A stretch of 64,000 bases of DNA, from NCBI RefSeq assembly GCF_005503365.1, contig NZ_SCML01000001.1, positions 153,257-217,256 on the forward strand. The letters run 5' to 3'. Both the position numbers and the translations under genes were made by a program. The notes below the pieces were generated by a model, which had not been told where the DNA came from, did not search any database, and saw only the letters and a list, made by a program, of their open reading frames with translations. The DNA is from Hydrogenophaga sp. 2FB (GTDB lineage Bacteria; Pseudomonadota; Gammaproteobacteria; Burkholderiales; Burkholderiaceae_C). Shown here piece after piece: positions 12,411 to 19,884 of this stretch. How positions within the stretch are numbered: position 1 is the stretch's first letter; each line of letters starts with the position of its first letter.

Positions 12411-12424
12411 ACTGACCGGTTAGT
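12411..12424. promoter_or_regulatory. TetR/AcrR-type operator palindrome upstream of the RND operon
   Basis: ACTGACCGGTTAGT is a 14-bp dyad with one mismatch (ACTGACC against ACTAACC), 16 bp upstream of the adaptor ATG and 36 bp before hpnC. ACYRACCGGTYAGT-like dyads are typical of TetR-family repressors of RND pumps. No TetR gene lies beside it; the only TetR in the window is 32 kb away. Confidence 0.6.
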
Positions 12425-12460
12425 AACAAAAATTGTAGTTCAAAAACAGGACACGTCTTC

Positions 12461-13345
12461 ATGACAACGGCGTCATCCAGCGGGGCCGATGCCATGCCCA
12501 CAGGTTCGGGTGTCGGCCACTACGAAAACTTCCCCGTCGCGTCCTGGCTGTGCCCGCCAGCGCTGCGCCCGGCCGTGGCCGCCATTTACCATTTCGCGCG
12601 CACGGCCGACGACATCGCCGACGAAGGCGATGCGCTGGCCGAGCAGCGCCTGGCCGATCTGGCCGACTACCGCCACGAATTGACCCTGTGCCTGGAGCGC
12701 ACCGACATAGCCACACCGCGCTGGCAGGCCATCTTCGGCCCGCTCTCGCTCGCCGTGCAGCGCCACGCCCTGCCCGGCCCCTTGCTGCACGACCTGCTCA
12801 GCGCCTTTGAGCAAGACGTGCGCCACACCGCGAACCGCCACCGCTATGCCGACACGCCAGAGCTGCTGGCGTACTGCCGCCTGTCGGCCAACCCGGTGGG
12901 CCGGCTGCTGTTGCACCTGTATGGCGTGCGCGACGAGACCGCTCTGCAACAGAGCGACCAGATCTGCAGCGCGCTCCAGCTCATCAACTTCTGGCAGGAC
13001 ATCAGCGTGGACCTGCCGCGCAAGCGCTGCTACTTGCCGGCCGACACCTTGCAGCGCCACGGGGTGGGCGTGGCCGATTTCGAATCGGACGACACGAACC
13101 AGTCAACCGCCATGGCCACCGTGGTGGCCGAGTTGTGCGCCGAGGCACGCGCGCTCATGCTGCAAGGCGCGCCCCTGGTCCACCGCGTGCCCGGGCGCGC
13201 GGGCTGGGAACTGCGCCTGGTGGTGCAAGGCGGCTTGCGCATCCTGGATCGCATTGCGGAACAGCACCACCGAAGCTGGCAGACGCGCGTGAAGCTGGGC
13301 AAGGGTGACGCACCACGGCTGGCGTGGCGCGCGCTGGGGATGTGA
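12461..13345 (+). CDS. hpnC: squalene/phytoene synthase family protein, HpnC type
   Basis: 294 residues. Both aspartate-rich Mg-diphosphate sites are present: D50-D51-x3-E55 in ARTADDIADEGD and D180-x3-D184 in NFWQDISVD. The N-terminal GVGHYENFPVASWLCPPALR is characteristic of HpnC, which in the HpnCDE pathway converts presqualene diphosphate to hydroxysqualene on the way to squalene and hopanoids. hpnD, hpnE and a squalene-hopene cyclase are not seen nearby, so the pathway must be completed elsewhere or the enzyme serves another role. It is divergent from the RND operon across a 66-bp gap. Confidence 0.9.
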   Translation: MTTASSSGADAMPTGSGVGHYENFPVASWLCPPALRPAVAAIYHFARTADDIADEGDALAEQRLADLADYRHELTLCLERTDIATPRWQAIFGPLSLAVQRHALPGPLLHDLLSAFEQDVRHTANRHRYADTPELLAYCRLSANPVGRLLLHLYGVRDETALQQSDQICSALQLINFWQDISVDLPRKRCYLPADTLQRHGVGVADFESDDTNQSTAMATVVAELCAEARALMLQGAPLVHRVPGRAGWELRLVVQGGLRILDRIAEQHHRSWQTRVKLGKGDAPRLAWRALGM

Positions 13346-13366
13346 GCGGCGGGAAAACGCCGCTCA
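13343..13366. terminator. bidirectional hairpin covering both stop codons of hpnC and the deaminase
   Basis: TGAGCGGCG - GGAAAA - CGCCGCTCA is a perfect 9-bp stem with a 6-base loop. The TGA of hpnC (13343-13345) forms one foot and the TGA of the convergent deaminase (13364-13366, complement) the other. There is no clear U-tract on either side, so termination strength is uncertain, but the convergent position fits a shared 3'-end structure. Confidence 0.6.
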
Positions 13367-13804
13367 GGGCTCACCGATGTCTTCGTTCCAGAGCTGTGGC
13401 TCGGCGGCGATGAAGTCGCGCATGAGGTGCACGCAGGTCTCGTCCTGCAACACCTTCACGCTCACGCCACGGCTGCGCAGCCAGTCTTCTTCGCCCATGA
13501 AGGTCTGGTTCTCACCCACCACCACCGTGGGAATGCCGTAGAGCGCGATCGCGCCGCTGCACATCGGGCACGGCGAGAGCGTGGTGTAGATCACCGATGC
13601 CTTGTAGATTCGCGCCGGCAGGCGGCCGGCGTTCTCCAGCGCGTCCATCTCGCCGTGCAGGATGGCGCTGCCCTGCTGCACGCGGCGGTTGTGGCCGCGG
13701 CCGATGATGCGGCCCTCGTGCACGATGACCGAGCCAATCGGAATGCCGCCCTCCGCACGCCCGAGGCGGGCTTCGTCGATGGCGGCTTGCATGAAGGGGT
13801 CCAT
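13364..13804 (-). CDS. cytosine deaminase, small yeast (FCY1)-type
   Basis: 146 residues of the zinc cytidine-deaminase-like fold. Zinc and proton-relay residues are H50-x-E52 (ILHGEMDALENAGRLP) and C79-x2-C82 (TTLSPCPMCSGAIALYGIP). The length, VVGEN after the zinc site and the C-terminal W-x-EDIG-E resemble the small fungal cytosine deaminase rather than TadA or the large bacterial CodA. Likely reaction: cytosine to uracil plus ammonia in the cytoplasm. Some bacterial members act on other pyrimidines or guanine, so substrate is not certain. It is followed after 49 bp (reverse strand: preceded) by the MscS gene in the same direction. Confidence 0.88.
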   Translation of the reverse strand: MDPFMQAAIDEARLGRAEGGIPIGSVIVHEGRIIGRGHNRRVQQGSAILHGEMDALENAGRLPARIYKASVIYTTLSPCPMCSGAIALYGIPTVVVGENQTFMGEEDWLRSRGVSVKVLQDETCVHLMRDFIAAEPQLWNEDIGEP

Positions 13805-13853
13805 GGGTGTCCTCTTTCAAAAATGGGGGTCGAGGCGGTGGTCGGCCGCACCC

Positions 13854-15005
13854 CTAAGGCGAGCGAGACGTTTTCATTTCCTCGGCACCGCCCTGCGCCG
13901 GCCCGGCCGAGGCATCGGCGGCGATCGGCGCTGGCGGCTCGGGCTGGTCCAGCTCGGCCCGGTGGCGCGGCAGGTAACCGGGGTACTCGCGTTGCACAAA
14001 GTCGATCAGCTGCTCGCGCACGTGGCAACGCAAGTCCCATGCCGCCGACGCGGAAGCGGCCGTGACCAGGCAGCGCAGTTGCATGGCCTTTTCGCCGGCT
14101 TCAACCACCTGCAGCCGGGCGAACCGCCGGTCCCAGTGCGGCGAGTTCTCGCAGGCGTGCGCCAGGGCTTCGCGCAGCGGCGCCAGCGGCATGCGGTAGT
14201 CCACCCAGAGAAACACCGTGCCAATGAGCTCGGAGGTGTTGCGCGTCCAGTTCTGGAACGGCTTCTCGATCCAATACTGCAGCGGCACCACCAGCCGGCG
14301 CTGGTCCCAGATGCGCACCACCACGTAGGTGCCGGTGATCTCTTCGATCACACCCCACTCGTTCTCCACGATCACCACGTCGTCGATGCGGATCGGCTGG
14401 CTCAGCCCGATCTGCAGACCGGCGATGAGGTTGCCCAGCACCGGCCGCGCGGCGAAGCCGGCGACGATGCCCACCACCCCGGCCGAGGCCAGCAGGCTGG
14501 TGCCGATCTGGCGCACCGCCGGGAACGTCATGAGCATCAGCGACACACCGATCAGCACCACAAGACCCTGCACGGTGCGCGAGAGCACCATGGTCTGCGT
14601 GCGGATGCGGCGCGCCGCGAGGTTGTCCGACACCGCCATCGGGTTGGCCTCGGCCACGCCGCGCGCCACGCCATGCACGGCCCGGGCGATCAACCACGTC
14701 ATCACGGCGATGAGCAGCAACGTGAGCAGGCGCTCGACACGGGCCTGCCCCGCCATGCCGATCGGCACCTGTTGCCACGCCAGGTTCAAGGCCAGCAACT
14801 GCAGCGCCACGTGGGCCGGCGCCTCGATGGCGCGGCCCACGCTGGCCACCATCGGCGCATGCTGCGAGGCGCGCCGCACCACGCGCCGGCCCACGCGGAA
14901 AACCAGCTCGGCGAGCAGCATCAGGGGCAGCACCAACACCAGCGCGGGGAACCCGTCGGCCTGGAACAGAGGGAGTCGTTCGGAGAGCCAGTCGATCACA
15001 TTCAT
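13854..15005 (-). CDS. MscS-family mechanosensitive ion channel protein
   Basis: 383 residues from ATG 15005; the open frame runs to 15683 but that extension is the shadow of the AraC gene. N-terminal TM helices (about residues 18-35, 60-80, 90-115) lead to the pore-lining TM3 stretch TSLLASAGVVGIVAGFAARP and the beta domain GNLIAGLQIGLSQPIRIDD, classic MscS signatures. The C-terminal cytoplasmic domain is followed by a Pro/Ala-rich tail. It opens under membrane tension in hypo-osmotic shock. The gene stands between the deaminase and the AraC regulator, same strand. Confidence 0.92.
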   Translation of the reverse strand: MNVIDWLSERLPLFQADGFPALVLVLPLMLLAELVFRVGRRVVRRASQHAPMVASVGRAIEAPAHVALQLLALNLAWQQVPIGMAGQARVERLLTLLLIAVMTWLIARAVHGVARGVAEANPMAVSDNLAARRIRTQTMVLSRTVQGLVVLIGVSLMLMTFPAVRQIGTSLLASAGVVGIVAGFAARPVLGNLIAGLQIGLSQPIRIDDVVIVENEWGVIEEITGTYVVVRIWDQRRLVVPLQYWIEKPFQNWTRNTSELIGTVFLWVDYRMPLAPLREALAHACENSPHWDRRFARLQVVEAGEKAMQLRCLVTAASASAAWDLRCHVREQLIDFVQREYPGYLPRHRAELDQPEPPAPIAADASAGPAQGGAEEMKTSRSP

Positions 15006-15073
15006 GGCCCATGGTAGCCAGAACGGCGGCGCGGCCGGATTGTGAAGGGATGTATCCGAAGCCGGTGCGTCCC

Positions 15074-16054
15074 TCAGGGCGCCACGGCCATGTCCGCGGG
15101 CGTGGTGCGCCCGCGCCGCCAGGTCGCCGGCGGCACGCCGTACTCGCGCCGGAAGGCGCGGATGAAGGCGGTGTCGGTCTGGTAACCCACGTCCTCGGCA
15201 ATGCGCGCCAGCGGCGCCTTGCTGCCGCACAGCAGGTTGGCCGCGAGCATCATGCGCCACTGGATCAGGTACTGCATGGGCGAGATGCCCACGAGGTGCT
15301 GGAAGCGCTCGGCCAGCACCGAGCGCGAGGCGCCGGCTTCGCGCGCGAGTTCCTCCAGCGTCCAGGCGTGCGCCGGGCGCTGGTGCAAGGCGTTGAGCGC
15401 CCCGCCCACCACGCGGTCTCCCAGCCCCGCGAGCCAGCCGGTGCGGCCCGCGCTCTGCTCGTTGATGTAGAGCCGCAGCACCTCGATGAACAAGACCTCG
15501 GCCAGTTTGGACAGCACGCCCGAGCCACCGGGACGCGGTGAGCGCGCCTCGGCCAGCGCATAGCGCACCGAGGCTTCGAGCCAGGCGCCCGCGTTCGATC
15601 CACGCACGTTCACGCGCACCAGCGGTGGCAGGCCGGCGAGCAGCAAGCGGGCCAGGCGCGCGTCGCACGCGAGGTAGCCGCACAAGAGCCGCGTGGTCGC
15701 GCCACCGCCGCCGAAATTGAGTTGCCGGGGCCGGCGCTGCAGCAGTTCCTTCAAAGGCCTGCCCGGCGCGGGCTCCAGCCCCAACGCCGAGCCCATGCGG
15801 TGCGCATCACCTTGCGAAAACACGATCACGTCGCCCGCGGTCAACCACGTCGGCGGTTGCGACGGCAGCTCCACCACGCATTCACCCTCGGTGATCATGT
15901 GGAAGATCACCACCCGCTCCGCGCCCGGCTCCAGCAGCGGCGCGGCCGCGTCGGCCGGCGGCGACTGGTAGCACCACGGCGCGGTGAAGCGGCCTTGCAG
16001 AAAAATGGCGCCCACCAGTTGCACCACGCGCAGGGTTTCGGAGAGCGCGTCCAT
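15074..16054 (-). CDS. AraC family regulator with N-terminal cupin domain
   Basis: 326 residues. The N-terminal half is a cupin sensor (HMITEGECVVELPSQPP ... LTAGDVIVFSQGDAHRM); the C-terminal 100 residues hold two HTH motifs (LEELAREAGASRSVLAERFQ and LARIAEDVGYQTDTAFIRAF) ending in the AraC signature near FRREYGVPPATWRRG. Such cupin_6-AraC regulators often control neighbouring oxidoreductase or stress genes. Its own 5' end is 6 bp from the stop of the OsmC gene, so the two are probably co-transcribed. Confidence 0.93.
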   Translation of the reverse strand: MDALSETLRVVQLVGAIFLQGRFTAPWCYQSPPADAAAPLLEPGAERVVIFHMITEGECVVELPSQPPTWLTAGDVIVFSQGDAHRMGSALGLEPAPGRPLKELLQRRPRQLNFGGGGATTRLLCGYLACDARLARLLLAGLPPLVRVNVRGSNAGAWLEASVRYALAEARSPRPGGSGVLSKLAEVLFIEVLRLYINEQSAGRTGWLAGLGDRVVGGALNALHQRPAHAWTLEELAREAGASRSVLAERFQHLVGISPMQYLIQWRMMLAANLLCGSKAPLARIAEDVGYQTDTAFIRAFRREYGVPPATWRRGRTTPADMAVAP

Positions 16055-16060
16055 GGCGGG

Positions 16061-16588
16061 TTACGCCGTGTCGATGCGCAGCGCCAGCGGGGTGGCGCTC
16101 TGCAGGGCATTGGGGATCGGCGAGCGGCCTACGGCGGCCTGCACCAGGCTGCGCAGGCGTTCGTGCGGCACGCCGTCGGCCTGGATGCGCACGGCCAGCT
16201 GCACGTCGCCCGGGCCGGCGGGCACGGGTTGGTCGTTCGCATCGGGCAGACCCAGCAGCCCCCGTGAATCGGACCAGCTGGAGGCTTTCACTTCCAGGCT
16301 GGTGAGCTCAATACCTTCGGCCACTGCGGCCAGGACGATGGACGTGGTCGCACAGGACGCGAGCCCGGCGCGGAACAGCCAGCCCGGCGTCACCTGGTCG
16401 CCGGTGCCACCGAGTTCGCTCGGCATGTCGGTGGGCACCTGTGTGCCGTTGGCATGGCTGGCCACCACGCGCGTGCCACCGGCCCAACGCGAGGTGGCGG
16501 GGCCATCCTCATGCCAGCCGGCCTCGGGGCGGCGCTGCAGCACCGCCTTGACACGCTCCAGAGCATCTGCAACGGCTTGTAGCTTCAT
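16061..16588 (-). CDS. OsmC family protein
   Basis: 175 residues from ATG 16588 (MKLQAVADALERVKAVLQ). The conserved OsmC/Ohr cysteine is seen in AGLASCATTSIVLAAVAEGI; the partner cysteine near the first third is not obvious, so peroxidase activity is uncertain. OsmC proteins are cytoplasmic dimers that often reduce organic hydroperoxides. It lies immediately upstream of the AraC gene in the same direction. The longer open frame to 17380 is a shadow of the methyltransferase. Confidence 0.88.
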   Translation of the reverse strand: MKLQAVADALERVKAVLQRRPEAGWHEDGPATSRWAGGTRVVASHANGTQVPTDMPSELGGTGDQVTPGWLFRAGLASCATTSIVLAAVAEGIELTSLEVKASSWSDSRGLLGLPDANDQPVPAGPGDVQLAVRIQADGVPHERLRSLVQAAVGRSPIPNALQSATPLALRIDTA

Positions 16589-16864
16589 GGTGCGGCACCT
16601 TCCGGGGCGGGTGTGTGCCCCTCGGCGGATTATGGGCGCCGGGGATTCGCAACACCAGCGCAGCACGTCGGGCGGACGCCGGGTCAGCATTCCGGGACGC
16701 GCGGCCAACCGCGCCGGCGTACCGCGCCAGTTCCGGACGATCGGGCAGGCGTTCGCGAGGTTCGGGCAGGACACCAGGGGGCCGCGCGCGCTCCACTGCA
16801 TGCCGGGTTGTTTGCAGGGTCGCGGCAGCCCGTATTCCAACCACCCTTCCGTGAGACAAACACC

Positions 16865-17677
16865 ATGAACGCACCCACCGACTTCGTCGCCATCAAAACC
16901 CGCCAGCAGGCCGCCTGGGCCAGCGGCGACTACGCCGTAATCGGCACCACCCTGCAGATCGTGGGCGAGTCGCTCGCCGAGGCCTGCGACCTGCGCACCG
17001 ACGAGCGCGTGCTCGACGTGGCCGCCGGCAACGGCAACGCCACGCTGGCGGCCGCGCGCCGGGGCGCGCAAGTGACCTCCACCGACTACGTCGACACCCT
17101 GCTCCAGCGCGGTGCCGAACGCGCCAGGGCCGAGCGGCTGGACGTGACATTCCAGGTCGCCGACGTGGAGGAACTGCCGTTCCAGGACGCCAGCTTCGAC
17201 GCCGTGCTCTCCACCTTCGGCGTGATGTTCGCGCCCGACCACGCCCGCAGCGCGGCCGAGATGGCGCGCGTGTGCCGCCCCGGTGGGCGCATCGGCCTGG
17301 CCAACTGGACGCCCGAGGGCTTCATTGGCCAGTTGTTCAAGGTGCTCGGGCGCCATGTGCCACCACCCGCCGGCGTGCAACCGCCCTCGCTGTGGGGCAC
17401 GGAATCACACCTGCGCGAGCTGTTCGGCGAGAGCGCCGCGAAGATCGACGCCACGCCCCGGACGTTCAACTTCCGCTACCGCTCGGCCGCGCATTTCATC
17501 GACGTGTTCCGCACCTGGTACGGGCCGGTGCACAAGGCCTTTGGCGCGCTGCCACCCGACAAGGCCCAGACGCTGGAGAGCGACCTCACCGAGCTGCTGA
17601 ACCGCCTGAACCGCGCCGGGCCCAAGACCTTGGTGGTGCCCAGCGAGTACCTCGAAATCGTCGTCACCCGCCGTTGA
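16865..17677 (+). CDS. class I SAM-dependent methyltransferase (UbiE-like)
   Basis: 270 residues from ATG 16865. Motif I is RVLDVAAGNGNATLAAARRG (near residue 48), the acidic motif II TSTDYVDTLLQRG, and LPFQDASFDAVLSTFGVMF the post-II segment. The fold is the UbiE/COQ5-type methyltransferase_11 family; the substrate is unknown. The 276-bp gap upstream (16589-16864) shared with the divergent OsmC gene shows no repeat or clear promoter. It is followed 11 bp later by a second methyltransferase. Confidence 0.92.
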   Translation: MNAPTDFVAIKTRQQAAWASGDYAVIGTTLQIVGESLAEACDLRTDERVLDVAAGNGNATLAAARRGAQVTSTDYVDTLLQRGAERARAERLDVTFQVADVEELPFQDASFDAVLSTFGVMFAPDHARSAAEMARVCRPGGRIGLANWTPEGFIGQLFKVLGRHVPPPAGVQPPSLWGTESHLRELFGESAAKIDATPRTFNFRYRSAAHFIDVFRTWYGPVHKAFGALPPDKAQTLESDLTELLNRLNRAGPKTLVVPSEYLEIVVTRR

Positions 17678-17688
17678 ACCAGCGCGCC

Positions 17689-18516
17689 ATGGAACCCCGC
17701 TTGCAACGCCGCGTGCAGCGTTACGGCTGGGACCTGGCCGCGGACGACTACGAAGCCCTGTGGCAGGCGCAACTGGCCGACGCACAGGCTCGCATGCTGG
17801 CCGAGGTCGCGCTGCGGCCCGGCGAACAGGTGCTCGACGTGGCCTGCGGCACCGGCCTGGTCACGCTGCAGGCGGCACGGGCCGTGGGACCACACGGGCA
17901 CGTGATCGGGGTCGATCTCTCGGCGCGCATGGTGCAGGCCGGCGAGCAGCGTGCGCAGGCGCGGGGACTGCACAACGCCCGCTTTGCGCGCATGGACGCC
18001 GAGCAACTGGCGCTGGCCGACACCAGCGTCGACGTGGCCCTGTGCGCCCTGGGCCTGATGTACGTGCCCAAGCCTGAGCGAGCGCTGCGGGAAATCGTGC
18101 GCGTGCTGCGCCCGGGTGGCCGCGTGGGCCTGGCGGTGTGGGGCGAGCGCGAACGCTGCGGCTGGTCGGCGCTCTTTCCCATCGTCGACGCCGAAGTGGC
18201 CACCGAGGTATGCCCGCTTTTTTTCCGCCTCGGCCAGGGCGACACCCTCGCGCGGCTGTGTGCCAATGTGGAACTTTGTGATGTGCGCGCCGAACACATC
18301 AACGCCACACTGCGCTACGCCGATGGCGAAGAAGCCTGCCGCGCCGCGTTCGCCGGAGGACCGGTGGCCCTGGCCTGGTCGCGGTTTGACGCCGTGGCGC
18401 GTGCGCGGGCCTGTGCGCGCTACCTCGACGCCATCGCGCCGTGGCGCACGGGCGCGGGCTACGCGGTGCCGGTGGAGTTCGTGATCGTCACGGCGAGCAA
18501 GACTGTTCCATTCTGA
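17689..18516 (+). CDS. class I SAM-dependent methyltransferase (second of tandem pair)
   Basis: 275 residues from ATG 17689. SAM motif EQVLDVACGTGLVTLQAAR, then HVIGVDLSARMVQAGEQRAQ and LALADTSVDVALCALGLMYV. It follows the first methyltransferase by 11 bp. The two share domain type but not a close sequence, so they are not a recent duplication. Likely co-transcribed; substrate unknown. The gene ends 53 bp before the NADH dehydrogenase. Confidence 0.92.
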   Translation: MEPRLQRRVQRYGWDLAADDYEALWQAQLADAQARMLAEVALRPGEQVLDVACGTGLVTLQAARAVGPHGHVIGVDLSARMVQAGEQRAQARGLHNARFARMDAEQLALADTSVDVALCALGLMYVPKPERALREIVRVLRPGGRVGLAVWGERERCGWSALFPIVDAEVATEVCPLFFRLGQGDTLARLCANVELCDVRAEHINATLRYADGEEACRAAFAGGPVALAWSRFDAVARARACARYLDAIAPWRTGAGYAVPVEFVIVTASKTVPF

Positions 18517-18569
18517 GACTGCGCTTTTGTCGTCTACAGTGGATGCAATTTTCCATTGAGACAACACAC

Positions 18570-19868
18570 ATGCAGCAACGGATCGTGATCGTGGGTGGCG
18601 GCGCAGGCGGCCTGGAACTGGCCTGCAAACTCGGGCGCAAGCTCGGCGCGGAACAGGTCACCCTGGTGGACATGCAGCTCTTCCACATCTGGAAGCCCTC
18701 GCTGCACGAGGTGGCCGCCGGCACGCTGGACATCCACCAGGAAGGCCTGTCGTACGAGATGCTGGCGCACGACAACCGCTTCACCTTCTGCTTCGGCGCG
18801 ATGAACGCGCTGGACAGCGCCGGCAAGACCGTGACCGTGTCGGCCGTGACGGACGACGACGGCGAGGAGCTCGTCCCCGAACGCACGCTGCCGTTCGACC
18901 AGCTGGTGATTTCCGTGGGCAGCACGGCCAACCATTTCAACGTGCCCGGCGCGGCCGAGCACACCTTGTCGCTCAACCGCCCGGCCGACGCCGAGCAGTT
19001 CCGCCTGCGCATGCTCAAGCTGCTCACCGCCGCCGAGCTGCGCAAGAGCGCGGGCAACGAGGCGCAGGTGCGCATCGTCATCATTGGCGGTGGCGCCACC
19101 GGCGTGGAGCTGGCGGCGGAACTGCGCGAAGCCAGCGTGGTGCATTCGCGCTATGGCTTTCGCCGGCTCGACCCGAACGCGGACGTGCGGATCACCCTGC
19201 TCGAAGGTGCTGATCGCATCCTCGCGCCCTTGCCCGAAAAGGTCTCCATCGCGGCGGCACAGTTGCTCAAGGAACGCCATGTGACCATCGAGACGAACTG
19301 CCGCGTCGCGCGCATCACCCCCGAGCAGGTGGAAGACGCCGCGGGCCGCGTGTTCGGCGCCGACCTCGTGGTGTGGGCCGCCGGCATCAAGGCGCCCGAC
19401 CTGCTGACCGAGCTGGGCCTGCCCACCAACCGCTCGGGCCAGCTGGAGCTGGAAGGCAATCTGCAGGTCAAGGGCCAGACGAACATCTTTGCCCTGGGCG
19501 ACTGCGCTGCCTGCCCGATGGCCGACGGCAAGCTGGTGCCACCGCGCGCACAGGCCGCGCACCAGCAGGCGAGCTACCTCGTGACCCGGCTGATGCGCCG
19601 CGCCATGGGCCAGCCCGAGCGCGACGACGCCTACGTCTACAAGGACCACGGCTCGCTGGTGTCGGTGGGCACGCAGACCTCGGTGGGCAACCTCATGGGC
19701 AACCTGTTCCGCTCCACCTGGTACGTGCAAGGCATGCTGGCGCGCACGATGTACGTGAGCCTGCACCTGATGCACCACCAGGCCGTGCTGGGAACGCTGC
19801 GCACCGGCGTGCTGGCGGTGGCGCGTTTTCTGGTGAAACGGGCCACGCCGCTGGTGAAGCTGCACTGA
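18570..19868 (+). CDS. ndh: NAD(P)/FAD-dependent oxidoreductase, type II NADH dehydrogenase (Ndh)
   Basis: 432 residues from ATG 18570, placed so that the FAD motif QRIVIVGGGAGGLELACKL is N-terminal; an in-frame ATG at 18543 would add nine residues. A second dinucleotide fold, VRIVIIGGGATGVELAAEL (near residue 170), binds NADH. FALGDCAACPMADGKLVPPR is the FAD-ribityl signature of NDH-2. The C terminus is basic/hydrophobic, fitting peripheral attachment to the inner membrane. It moves electrons from NADH to quinone without pumping protons. Confidence 0.9.
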   Translation: MQQRIVIVGGGAGGLELACKLGRKLGAEQVTLVDMQLFHIWKPSLHEVAAGTLDIHQEGLSYEMLAHDNRFTFCFGAMNALDSAGKTVTVSAVTDDDGEELVPERTLPFDQLVISVGSTANHFNVPGAAEHTLSLNRPADAEQFRLRMLKLLTAAELRKSAGNEAQVRIVIIGGGATGVELAAELREASVVHSRYGFRRLDPNADVRITLLEGADRILAPLPEKVSIAAAQLLKERHVTIETNCRVARITPEQVEDAAGRVFGADLVVWAAGIKAPDLLTELGLPTNRSGQLELEGNLQVKGQTNIFALGDCAACPMADGKLVPPRAQAAHQQASYLVTRLMRRAMGQPERDDAYVYKDHGSLVSVGTQTSVGNLMGNLFRSTWYVQGMLARTMYVSLHLMHHQAVLGTLRTGVLAVARFLVKRATPLVKLH

Positions 19869-19884
19869 GCCTGGATGTTGAAAG

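Noticed and set aside
16865..18516. A recent tandem duplication of the two methyltransferases
   Set aside because: They share the SAM fold but differ throughout outside the motifs, so a recent duplication is not supported.
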